This document shows positions 1 to 5,671 of a stretch of DNA of 17,497 nucleotides, in pieces; position 1 is the first letter of the stretch, and the number at the start of each line of letters is the position of its first letter. The notes beneath the pieces were generated by a model. The model did not search any database. It was given only the letters and a program-made list of their open reading frames with translations, and was not told the DNA's origin. A program made the translations under genes and the position numbers. The DNA comes from Syntrophorhabdus sp. GTDB lineage: Bacteria; Desulfobacterota; BSN033; UBA1163. Location of the stretch: contig DYHU01000051.1 of NCBI GenBank assembly GCA_020724025.1, forward strand, positions 1-17,497, read 5' to 3'.

Positions 1-87
1 ATCTGTTTAATCACGAAGATATAGAAGATATAATCTGAAGAAGAAAGGGATACAATCTTTGAGTCTCAATGTTAATGTTGTCGAAAC
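1..87 (-). pseudogene. Relic of a PIN-domain toxin gene
   Basis: These bases match the middle of the intact PIN toxin gene at about 4550-4690 in the same orientation, including an uninterrupted stretch of about 35 identical bases near 29-63. The relic has small internal deletions: the bases corresponding to about 4604-4607 and 4620-4670 are missing. It then jumps directly to sequence matching 5213 onward, so the toxin 5' half and the whole AbrB antitoxin are gone. It cannot code for a functional toxin. It shows that a second copy of the AbrB/PIN cassette once stood upstream of the PilY1-like gene. Confidence 0.7.
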
Positions 88-241
88 ATACCATTTAAAT
101 TTCATGCAAAAAGAGGTCATATAGCATGTCCATCGCCAGGAAAACTATGCTGATTTTTCATTTAGATTCATCTAATGGAAGGGGGTTGGAAAATAAATGA
201 CAAAATGTCATTTCCTGAAAAACTTTTAACCCATGAAAGTT
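86..241. repeat. Direct repeat copy A (~155 bp)
   Basis: This segment aligns almost end to end with 5213-5379, with scattered substitutions and small indels. Copy B carries an extra 13-bp tandem duplication (TAGCATGCCCATC). Both copies contain the 13-bp palindrome TGACAAAATGTCA (198-210 here). The terminal hairpin that is perfect in copy B has mismatches here, so this copy looks more decayed. In copy B the segment lies just upstream of the AbrB/PIN cassette. It may be part of that cassette's mobile unit or an older intergenic repeat. Confidence 0.8.
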
Positions 242-249
242 CAGTTTGG

Positions 250-263
250 TTACAAAATTGTAA
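250..263. promoter_or_regulatory. Perfect palindrome, possible activator site
   Basis: TTACAA-AA-TTGTAA is an inverted repeat with 6-bp arms. It lies about 145 bp upstream of the candidate sigma-54 promoter at 395-410, a distance typical of enhancer sites for sigma-54 activators. The role is inferred only from symmetry and spacing. No equivalent palindrome is seen upstream of the other two sigma-54 candidates. Confidence 0.2.
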
Positions 264-394
264 TTTTGGCTAAAACTGATATTCAAATATTTCTTGGGAA
301 AAAATTGAGAATATTATGTGATTTCAATCTGTTATTCAACGCCACTCAATTTATTCCATTGCCTCAGAAAGCGTGAAGAATTTGTTCATATTAA

Positions 395-410
395 TGGTAT
401 ATTTTTTGCT
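395..410 (+). promoter_or_regulatory. Candidate sigma-54 (-24/-12) promoter
   Basis: The sequence is TGGTAT-N5-TTGCT, with the invariant GG and GC dinucleotides at the spacing required by RpoN. It ends 37 nt before the ATG at 448, placing a start site near 421. Genes for pilins and associated proteins are often RpoN-dependent, so the downstream PilY1-like gene is a plausible target. Confidence 0.45.
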
Positions 411-447
411 TTAACCCTACCATCACCTCTTTCATAGGAGTTCACTT

Positions 448-2760
448 ATGCAATACTGTGGATTACGATATCTAACCCTTGTGATTATTTATTTTATCAT
501 TTTGCTTCTTTTCCCCCCTTCTGCATTGGCTGGTCAGTTAAGATTGGCCTGGGACCAAAATGCTGAATCCGACCTGGCAGGATATAAAGTTTTTTTTGGA
601 ACGAGTTCAAGAAATTATTTAGGTTCAATTGATGTGGGAAAGGTGACTGCTTATACACTCAAAGGTCTTACCGAAGGGAAGATCTACTATATAGCAGTGA
701 CGGCATATGATATTTATTACAATGAAAGCGAATATTCATATGAAGTAAACGGGGCCGCAAATGAACCTTCACTTCCAATCTCTTTAGCTCCGCCTACGAT
801 CACACCCTCTCCTATTCCGGAACCAACACCGGAGCCAGCCTCAACTTCTTCGCCAACACCGGAGCCAACACAACCTCCAGAGGATAAGAAAGACAACTCT
901 AATACCGGGGGGCAGATGTATATTGCTGTCTCGGAGGTCAATATAGAAGGTCCACCTGCCGGAAATATAAAGAAGTATGAAATAACAACTACGAATGCAT
1001 CGAATACATCTATACCGAATACAACGAATGTTACTGCTACGAATGTATCGAATAACTCATCAGTAATTCAGGTTGTGGACTCAACGAAAACACCTATTCT
1101 CGATTCGAATAATCAGATAAAGGATTCTTCAAAGAGTTCCTGGAGTTCGGGCGCAGACGGGAATAAGGTGGATAAGGGTGGCGTTGGAGAAGTCCTTCTT
1201 AAGAGGGATAAGCCAAGGAAAATATTGACTAATCTTGGGGATCCGAATTTAACGACCGAATCAAACGAATTGTCAACTTCTAACGAAAAGATCATGCCCG
1301 AGCTGTTGGGACTTTCTCCGAAAGATGTATTGGAAAGAGAAAAGTTGATTCACTATATCCATGGATATGACGCCTATGCCAAAGATAAAGAAAAGAAATC
1401 CCTCCAGAAGCGGAAATGGATCCTCGGCTCAATTGTCAATTCACGGCCCCTGGTTATTCCTTATGGGAAGTCAAAATCTATCATCTATGTGGGAGCAAAC
1501 GATGGGATGGTCCACGCCTTTGATGACAAAACAGGAGAGGAACTCTGGGGATTTATCCCTGATGAATTATTAGGACGTTTAAAAGAGCTGCCACAGGGAA
1601 ATGACCTTAAATATTTCGTGGATGGGTCACCCAAGGCCTATATCACAACCTCGCGAAAGATCATTGTTTTTGGCCTCAGAAGGGGAGGAAAACATTATTA
1701 TGCATTGGATGTGACCAATCCTGACAGCCCGAAGTTTCTCTGGAAGATCGGTCCGGAGACGACCGGGTTTTCAGAGATGGGACAGACCTGGTCTGATCCC
1801 CAGTTCGGGAAGATCAAAGATGGAAAAGGAGGAAAGACTGTCTGCATCATTGGTGGTGGTTATGATGAGAATCAGGACAGAAAAACCCCCGCTTCGGAAG
1901 ATAAGAAGGGAAGGGCGGTTTATGTGGTTGATTTATTGAGTGGAAATCAAATTTGGAGGTGGGATTATAGAAGAGATCCGGGTATGAAACATTCCATTCC
2001 AAGCAATGTCGCCCGCGTGGATGTAAACGGCGATGGTTATATTGACCGGCTCTATGTCGGGGACATGGGCGGAAAGCTCTGGAGGTTCGATCTGAAAGGT
2101 TCCGATCCCAATTCGTGGTCAGGAAGGGTTGTCTTCAATTCAAATCTTGGGTATACGGGAAGCGTAAAGCAGAAGATTTTTCATGCGCCGGATGTGACTC
2201 TCGAAAAGGGGCATCAGATCGTATATTTCGGGACAGGCGATCGGGAGCACCCGAATGAAAAAACCGGGATCGATAAGTTTTATGCCTTTATGGATAAGGG
2301 GAATGGTTCGGCATTATCGGAAGATCATCTTGCGGATGTGACAAAGGATTTTGCCACTGTCCAGAACCTGGCCAATAAGGAAGGCTGGTTTATGAGTCTG
2401 GAAGATAAAGGGGAAAAAGTCCTTGCTCCTCCGGTCGTTGCTTTTGGGGTGGTCTATTTCACCACTTTTACCCCTTCTCTGGACGGAGATGGCATCGCCA
2501 GGATTTATGCACTTAATTACAGGGTCGGCAATCCGATCTTAAACCTCAACCCGGAAAACGATAAGGGAGGCCCGAAAATTGACCTCTCAGACCGCTCAAA
2601 GCTTATCGGAACTGGAATTCCTTCAGGAACGGTTATCTCCGCCCTTGGAGGAAGACCTATCGCATACACAGGATTCCCGGGAGGGCTCTATCATACACCT
2701 CTAAAGGGGCATTCAGTGATTATTCCATTATCGTGGAGAGAAGTATCTCAAAAGAGATAA
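448..2760 (+). CDS. Secreted FN3 + PilY1-type beta-propeller protein
   Basis: The 770-residue protein has a signal peptide (hydrophobic 9-24, likely cleavage after ALA at 28). Residues 30-101 form a fibronectin type III-like domain. A Pro/Thr/Glu linker (110-145, PTPEP repeats) and an Asn/Ser/Thr-rich low-complexity stretch (180-235) follow. From about 325 it matches the PilY1 C-terminal propeller: LGSIVNSRP (326-334), YVGANDGMVHAFD (347-359), and an EF-hand-like calcium loop D525-x-N527-x-D529-x-x-x-D533 followed by GDMGGKLWRFDL. In PilY1 this calcium site controls type IV pilus extension and retraction. The N-terminal von Willebrand A domain of classical PilY1 is missing and an FN3 module takes its place, so it may be a shortened pilus-tip adhesin. 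AGGAG 7 nt before ATG supports the start. No minor pilin genes lie nearby. Family assignment is firm; a role in pili is inferred. Confidence 0.85.
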   Translation: MQYCGLRYLTLVIIYFIILLLFPPSALAGQLRLAWDQNAESDLAGYKVFFGTSSRNYLGSIDVGKVTAYTLKGLTEGKIYYIAVTAYDIYYNESEYSYEVNGAANEPSLPISLAPPTITPSPIPEPTPEPASTSSPTPEPTQPPEDKKDNSNTGGQMYIAVSEVNIEGPPAGNIKKYEITTTNASNTSIPNTTNVTATNVSNNSSVIQVVDSTKTPILDSNNQIKDSSKSSWSSGADGNKVDKGGVGEVLLKRDKPRKILTNLGDPNLTTESNELSTSNEKIMPELLGLSPKDVLEREKLIHYIHGYDAYAKDKEKKSLQKRKWILGSIVNSRPLVIPYGKSKSIIYVGANDGMVHAFDDKTGEELWGFIPDELLGRLKELPQGNDLKYFVDGSPKAYITTSRKIIVFGLRRGGKHYYALDVTNPDSPKFLWKIGPETTGFSEMGQTWSDPQFGKIKDGKGGKTVCIIGGGYDENQDRKTPASEDKKGRAVYVVDLLSGNQIWRWDYRRDPGMKHSIPSNVARVDVNGDGYIDRLYVGDMGGKLWRFDLKGSDPNSWSGRVVFNSNLGYTGSVKQKIFHAPDVTLEKGHQIVYFGTGDREHPNEKTGIDKFYAFMDKGNGSALSEDHLADVTKDFATVQNLANKEGWFMSLEDKGEKVLAPPVVAFGVVYFTTFTPSLDGDGIARIYALNYRVGNPILNLNPENDKGGPKIDLSDRSKLIGTGIPSGTVISALGGRPIAYTGFPGGLYHTPLKGHSVIIPLSWREVSQKR

Positions 2761-2832
2761 GTTAATAAGGGAATGAGTTAATGAGTTATTGAGTGCTGCA
2801 GTTTTGCAGTGCTGCCGTAGACAATATTGAAC

Positions 2833-2870
2833 AAAAGAGCCTGTCAGCTTTTCAATTGATGGGCTCTTTT
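2833..2870 (+). terminator. Terminator hairpin after the PilY1-like gene
   Basis: AAAAGAGCC (2833-2841) pairs with GGCTCTTTT (2862-2870) and is followed by more T residues, giving a typical intrinsic terminator. It can act on both strands, serving the PilY1-like gene on plus and the VapC gene on minus, whose stop lies at 2888. Confidence 0.7.
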
Positions 2871-2887
2871 TGTTTAGAGAATTTGGA

Positions 2888-3292
2888 TTATAAAAGCCAA
2901 TTTTCGAATTTGAGGTCGGTAATCCGAGAAAAATGTTTTGTATTGGCGCTTACCACCACAAGTCCGTTGCTCAAAGCAATGGACCCAATCATTACATCTT
3001 CGATACCTATGGGCTGTCCTATGGAATATAATTCAGAAAGCACCTCAGCAGCCTTTAAGGCATCTTTATAAGAAAAATTGAGAATTCGTACTTTTGAAAG
3101 GATAGATTTTTCAATCTTTGACCATAGATCGGAGGGATTTCCTCTTCTCAGAACACCATATCTCAACTCATTCACACAAATACTGGCCGTATAAAGGGAA
3201 GCTAAAGGAATGCCTTCTAACCTAATAATCAAATTTTTATTGGGAACCTTCTTCACCAATTCACTCAGAATATTTGTATCCAGTAGATACAT
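2888..3292 (-). CDS. vapC: VapC-type PIN-domain toxin ribonuclease
   Basis: The 134-residue length is normal for VapC. The metal-binding acidic residues are visible: D5 in MYLLDTNILSEL, E42 in NELRYG, D99 (with E98) in GIEDVMIGSIAL, and the SANTKHF segment at 115-121 where the fourth polar residue lies. VapC proteins are Mg2+-dependent endoribonucleases that usually cleave tRNA or rRNA and are held inactive by their antitoxin. The start lies 3 bp after the stop of the Phd-type antitoxin gene, so the two are translationally coupled. All catalytic positions look intact, so the toxin is probably active unless neutralised. Confidence 0.92.
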   Translation of the reverse strand: MYLLDTNILSELVKKVPNKNLIIRLEGIPLASLYTASICVNELRYGVLRRGNPSDLWSKIEKSILSKVRILNFSYKDALKAAEVLSELYSIGQPIGIEDVMIGSIALSNGLVVVSANTKHFSRITDLKFENWLL

Positions 3293-3295
3293 TGT

Positions 3296-3568
3296 TTAGC
3301 CCTTTTTTGATTTCAGAATTCTTGGTGTGTGAGTTTTTCGATCACGAACAATCTGATTGATAATATTAAAGAAAGGATCATCATTTCCCAACCACCCTTT
3401 CGTCTTACTCAGGTGATTTTCTGAATGTAATTCGGAAGGGGGGACAAGGACAGCCAAGGGTTTCCCCCTTTTTGATATAATTATGTGTTCCCCCCCATAA
3501 GCAACTCGACCCAAGATTTCTGAAAAATGTTTTTTAGCTTGAGCTACATTAAAAGTGCTGCTATCCAT
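3296..3568 (-). CDS. Phd/YefM-type antitoxin
   Basis: This 90-residue protein pairs with the adjacent VapC toxin. Its first half (MDSSTFNVAQAKKHFSEIL, then HIIISKRGKPLAVLVPPSEL) is the classic Phd/YefM DNA-binding fold. The second half, with WLGNDDPFFNII, is the likely toxin-binding tail. The frame is open further upstream, but AAGGAGGT 5 nt before the ATG at 3568 fixes this start. A near-consensus promoter and a small inverted repeat lie just upstream, as expected for an autoregulated TA operon. Confidence 0.9.
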   Translation of the reverse strand: MDSSTFNVAQAKKHFSEILGRVAYGGEHIIISKRGKPLAVLVPPSELHSENHLSKTKGWLGNDDPFFNIINQIVRDRKTHTPRILKSKKG

Positions 3569-3596
3569 AATGACCTCCTTAACACTCAACATGACC

Positions 3597-3627
3597 ATAT
3601 TATAAAATATCCAGGATAAGAGATCAA
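3597..3627 (-). promoter_or_regulatory. Sigma-70 promoter and operator of phd-vapC
   Basis: Reading the minus strand, TTGATC (3622-3627) and a perfect TATAAT (3599-3604) are 17 bp apart. Overlapping the -10 box is the inverted repeat ATATT-ATAA-AATAT (3597-3610), a plausible site for autorepression by the Phd-type antitoxin. Transcription would start near 3592, about 25 nt before the antitoxin ATG. Confidence 0.65.
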
Positions 3628-3634
3628 GCCATGG

Positions 3635-3669
3635 AAAAGCCCGCCAAGCTTTCACCTGATGGGCTCTTT
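3635..3669 (-). terminator. Terminator-like hairpin
   Basis: On the minus strand AAAGAGCCC (3669-3661) can pair, with one G-U wobble, with GGGCTTTT (3642-3635). It lies about 120 bp past the stop of the broken PEP-CTERM gene and may be that gene's original terminator. It resembles the hairpin at 2833-2870. Confidence 0.45.
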
Positions 3670-3786
3670 GTTTGTTATCTTTGACTGCAGCACATCAGCA
3701 CCGCAGCACTTAATAACTTCCTGAAATTTTGGATTTTAAGTTTTGAATGTTGATTTAATTCACAACGCAAAACTCATCATTCAAAA

Positions 3787-4026
3787 TTATTTTTTGAATC
3801 GTTTCCTCGCATACCCTGCCAATCCAATCAACCCCGATCCAAGAAGGAGCAATGTAGCTGCTTCGGGGATGGGTGTAATTTTGACAACCATATCGTTATA
3901 ATCTTTATCTCCTCCGCACTTTAAATCCTCTATTCCAATCCAGTAAGTATCAGATCCTTCTTTGAAGACTGTAAAATGTTGGAAATTTGAATCGTGAGTT
4001 CCAGATTCACTTCCACCCCATATCTC
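3787..4026 (-). pseudogene. 3' remnant of a DUF4114 / PEP-CTERM exported protein
   Basis: The open frame ending at TAA 3787-3789 encodes 79 residues with no start codon. It contains YWIGIEDLKCGGDKDYNDMV, matching the consensus of the DUF4114 domain found in surface proteins. It ends with a PEP-CTERM sorting signal: IPEAATLLLLGSGLIGLAG followed by YARKRFKK. PEA replaces the usual PEP. Exosortase recognises such tails. The 5' part is missing and the DNA runs straight into a toxin-antitoxin gene in another frame, with the break somewhere in 4000-4026. The TA cassette evidently interrupted and removed the rest of this gene. Identification of the tail is strong; the break position is approximate. 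Confidence 0.8.
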
Positions 4027-4220
4027 TTAAATATTTCTATCATTTTGGAGATTGAGACTCCTGCTATCCGTGCGGACATTTCTATGGCAAGCATGATCCT
4101 GCCGAGATCAACCAGTTCTCTCACTTTTTTTGAAACATCTTCCCTTTCTTCCCTGGCAAGGGTGGATAGGAAGTGGTAATCCTCATCATTCATGCGTATG
4201 CTTAGAGTCTTTGTTGACAC
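3930..4220 (-). CDS. CopG-like antitoxin with a foreign C-terminal tail
   Basis: The start is GTG at 4220, chosen because AGGAGGT (4228-4234) lies 7 nt upstream; an in-frame ATG at 4259 has no such signal. The 96-residue product begins with a ribbon-helix-helix segment (TKTLSIRMNDEDYHFLSTLA, 3-22). A helical segment with ARIAGVSISKMIEIFKRYGV (50-69) resembles the HTH-like half of antitoxins that partner PIN toxins. The stretch usually found between these halves appears shortened after AIEM (45-48). From about residue 75 the sequence (TIQISNILQ to the end) is read out of frame from the PEP-CTERM remnant. It is therefore chimeric and may no longer bind its toxin. No matching toxin gene follows it. 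Confidence 0.65.
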   Translation of the reverse strand: MSTKTLSIRMNDEDYHFLSTLAREEREDVSKKVRELVDLGRIMLAIEMSARIAGVSISKMIEIFKRYGVEVNLELTIQISNILQSSKKDLILTGLE

Positions 4221-4353
4221 TAAAATCACCTCCTTCAATTTGCTTTTTGGCATCTTCAATGATGTCTCGACGATACCTGACTACGGATTCAAGTTTCTGT
4301 AACTTGATTAGGGCTTCATCCTTATCAATCAGGTTTTTTTCAAACGCTCTCAT
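4186..4353 (-). CDS. Small hypothetical protein, possibly a gene remnant
   Basis: This is a 55-residue frame starting ATGAGAGCG and rich in charged helix-forming residues (EALIKLQKLESVVRYRRDII). It overlaps the first 35 nt of the downstream antitoxin gene. It continues in the same frame, after one stop codon, from the PIN toxin gene at 4399. No ribosome binding site is visible at its ATG. It could be the C-terminal scar of a lost gene of the neighbouring TA module, or a short leader translated into the antitoxin. I do not recognise a family. Confidence 0.3.
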   Translation of the reverse strand: MRAFEKNLIDKDEALIKLQKLESVVRYRRDIIEDAKKQIEGGDFSVNKDSKHTHE

Positions 4354-4398
4354 CAAAATGGCGACTGCTGTTGTAAAATTAAAAAGGTTTTCCAGGAA

Positions 4399-4833
4399 TT
4401 AAGGTAAATAAATATGCTTTACCCCTTCAGGCCATATACGTTTAAAATCATCTACATTGAAAGTTAATAGGTGATCAACTCTGGATTTTTGAGCTGCTTT
4501 CGCTATAAGAGCATCATAAATAACGCCTCCCGATAACCCCAGATCAGCCATCTGTTTGATGACGGAGATATAATCTGAAGAAGAAAGGGATACAATCTTT
4601 GAGATAGCCTCAATGTTATTATGGATCATCTGACGAGCCATTCCGGGTGTAATTTTAGGGCTTATGGGTAATGTTGTCAAAACAGCATAAAGTTCAGCTA
4701 ATGTATGACTCGCAACCAAAATCTCAAATTCTTTGGACTTGGCGCGCTTGAGCCATGGGAAAGCATGAGAATGCATAGGATGTGGTTCAATCATCGCAGC
4801 GATAATAACAGAAGTATCAAACAGTATTTTCAT
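4399..4833 (-). CDS. PIN-domain toxin ribonuclease (VapC-like)
   Basis: The 144-residue product has the PIN acidic set: D6 in MKILFDTSVII, E47 in HTLAELYAVLT, D107 in GGVIYDALIAKAA and the TFNVDDF segment at 124-130. It belongs to the subgroup encoded next to AbrB/MazE-fold antitoxins, here the gene at 4892-5158 on the same strand. A 63-bp palindromic element (4839-4901) sits between the two genes. Its end lies 5 nt before the toxin ATG, and its GGGGT is the only Shine-Dalgarno-like sequence. Toxin translation may therefore now depend on the inserted element. Catalytic residues appear intact. Confidence 0.88.
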   Translation of the reverse strand: MKILFDTSVIIAAMIEPHPMHSHAFPWLKRAKSKEFEILVASHTLAELYAVLTTLPISPKITPGMARQMIHNNIEAISKIVSLSSSDYISVIKQMADLGLSGGVIYDALIAKAAQKSRVDHLLTFNVDDFKRIWPEGVKHIYLP

Positions 4834-4838
4834 TTTTT

Positions 4839-4901
4839 ACCCCGTTAGAAATAATGCCCCGCTCGGTTTCGAGTCGCAACGACTGGAATTTCTAACGGGG
4901 T
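4839..4901. repeat. Palindromic element copy 1 (63 bp, 14-bp terminal inverted repeats)
   Basis: Perfect 14-bp terminal inverted repeats, ACCCCGTTAGAAAT and ATTTCTAACGGGGT, enclose two small hairpins (CTCG-GTTT-CGAG and AGTCG-CAA-CGACT). The same termini bound a 141-bp element at 10710-10850. Sequence just inside each end (TTCCAG at one, GGCATT at the other) is also shared. There is no transposase, so this looks like a MITE- or REP-like element moved in trans. It supplies the stop codon of the AbrB antitoxin gene. Confidence 0.75.
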
Positions 4902-5158
4902 TTACTTGGTAGCGCTTTTTTTCTAAGTTGTTCCTCCCGATGGAGACGAACAGCCTCTTTCATATTACCGGTTGCAGAGCCTGAGAAGACCAACACCCCT
5001 TCTTTCATATGTAAAGGGGGCTCTTCTCTTGAGGGTTTTAGCATAACCTCATCCTCTAATCTCTCGATTTGTAAAACTTCTCCGGATTTCAAACCAAGAT
5101 GATCACGAATTTCTTTCGGTATCACAACCCTGCCAAATTTATCCAATGTTGTTTCCAT
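4892..5158 (-). CDS. AbrB/MazE-fold antitoxin (VapB-like)
   Basis: This 88-residue protein begins METTLDKFGRVVIPKEIRDH, the swapped-hairpin AbrB DNA-binding fold, and continues LGLKSGEVLQIERLEDEVML. The rest, including the basic helix EAVRLHREEQLRKK, is the likely toxin-binding tail. AGGAGG (5167-5172) 8 nt before the ATG at 5158 fixes the start. The last codons (AAA CCC CGT) and the stop TAG lie inside or at the edge of the palindromic element, so the natural C-terminus was altered by a few residues. It forms a TA operon with the PIN toxin at 4399-4833 and has its own promoter/operator. Confidence 0.85.
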   Translation of the reverse strand: METTLDKFGRVVIPKEIRDHLGLKSGEVLQIERLEDEVMLKPSREEPPLHMKEGVLVFSGSATGNMKEAVRLHREEQLRKKALPSKPR

Positions 5159-5185
5159 AGCAAAAACCTCCTCTTTTATATTGCC

Positions 5186-5214
5186 ATAATAAAATGCCAA
5201 ATGGCAAATGTCAA
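5186..5214 (-). promoter_or_regulatory. Sigma-70 promoter and operator of the AbrB/PIN operon
   Basis: On the minus strand a consensus TTGACA (5209-5214) and TATTAT (5186-5191) are 17 bp apart. The spacer holds the inverted repeat TGCCA-AA-TGGCA (5195-5206), and a further TGCCA-like half site lies at 5182-5186. Such repeats between -35 and -10 are the usual autorepressor sites of TA antitoxins. Confidence 0.75.
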
Positions 5215-5379
5215 TACCATTTAAATTTCATGCAAAAAGAGGTCATATAGCATGCCCATCTAGCATGCCCATCGCCGGGAAAACTATGCTGGTTTTTCAC
5301 TTAGTTCATCTAATGGAAGGGGGTTGGAAAATATTGACAAAATGTCATTTCCTGGATAATTTTTAATCCAGGAAAGTTA
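5213..5379. repeat. Direct repeat copy B (~165 bp)
   Basis: This is the better-preserved partner of 86-241. It includes a 13-bp tandem duplication (TAGCATGCCCATC), the palindrome TGACAAAATGTCA (5335-5347), and a perfect 10-bp stem hairpin TTTCCTGGAT / ATCCAGGAAA (5348-5357 and 5366-5375, loop of 8). Together with the toxin relic at 1-87 it forms direct repeats flanking about 5 kb that holds the PilY1-like gene and the TA island. Confidence 0.8.
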
Positions 5380-5433
5380 TTACTGCAGTGCGGGGATTTT
5401 AGTCGGATGAGGGATTGAAAGTCAAAAAATAAA

Positions 5434-5462
5434 TTGCAAACGGAGGTGTATGAAAGTATAAT
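5434..5462 (+). promoter_or_regulatory. Sigma-70 promoter upstream of the protease
   Basis: TTGCAA (5434-5439) and a perfect TATAAT (5457-5462) are separated by 17 bp. Transcription would start near 5469 and give a leader of about 200 nt containing the long inverted repeat at 5488-5637 before the protease ATG at 5672. The promoter match is good; the link to the protease is inferred from position. Confidence 0.55.
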
Positions 5463-5487
5463 CTTATTCAAAAAACAAAAGTCTAAA

Positions 5488-5637
5488 GGTAAGGGTAACG
5501 AGGCCCGTATCATTTTGGGACAATGAACGTTAAACGATGAACGATGAACGATGAACAGTGTATCATTCTTTTTGTTCATTCTTCATTTTTCGTTGTCCAT
5601 CGTTCATTGTATGTCACGGGCTTCGTAACCGTAACCC
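5488..5637. repeat. Long imperfect inverted repeat with GATGAAC tandem repeats
   Basis: The left arm starts near GGGTAACGAGGCCCGT (5493-5508) and the right arm ends near ACGGGCTTCGTAACC (5616-5630). Between them, GATGAAC occurs three times in tandem (5536-5556), facing complementary TTCATT-type sequence on the right (5574-5607). Transcribed RNA could fold into a long hairpin just ahead of the protease gene. It may be a leader structure or an intergenic repeat element. Confidence 0.6.
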
Positions 5638-5671
5638 AAATACCTGCTGCAGTTAAGCAAAGGAGGGAAAC

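Larger units (their letters stand above)
2857..3673. repeat. Direct repeats bracketing the Phd/VapC cassette
   Basis: TGATGGGCTCTTTTTGTTT at 2857-2875 recurs as TGATGGGCTCTTTGTTT at 3657-3673. The hairpin arms before each (2833-2856 and 3635-3656) are also related. The whole Phd/VapC cassette lies between these two terminator-like copies. This suggests insertion by recombination at, or with duplication of, the hairpin. Confidence 0.45.

Noticed and set aside
717..941. Minus-strand frame opposite the PilY1-like linker
   Set aside because: It is a Gly/Val/Glu-biased shadow of the PTPEP-coding repeats, with no ribosome binding site or family resemblance.
2793..3071. Plus-strand 92-codon frame
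   Set aside because: It is antisense to the VapC gene and starts within the terminator region; VapC motifs on the other strand are clear.
5536..5556. Possible CRISPR-like array
   Set aside because: The units are 7 bp and directly adjacent with no spacers, so this is a simple tandem repeat. No cas genes are present.
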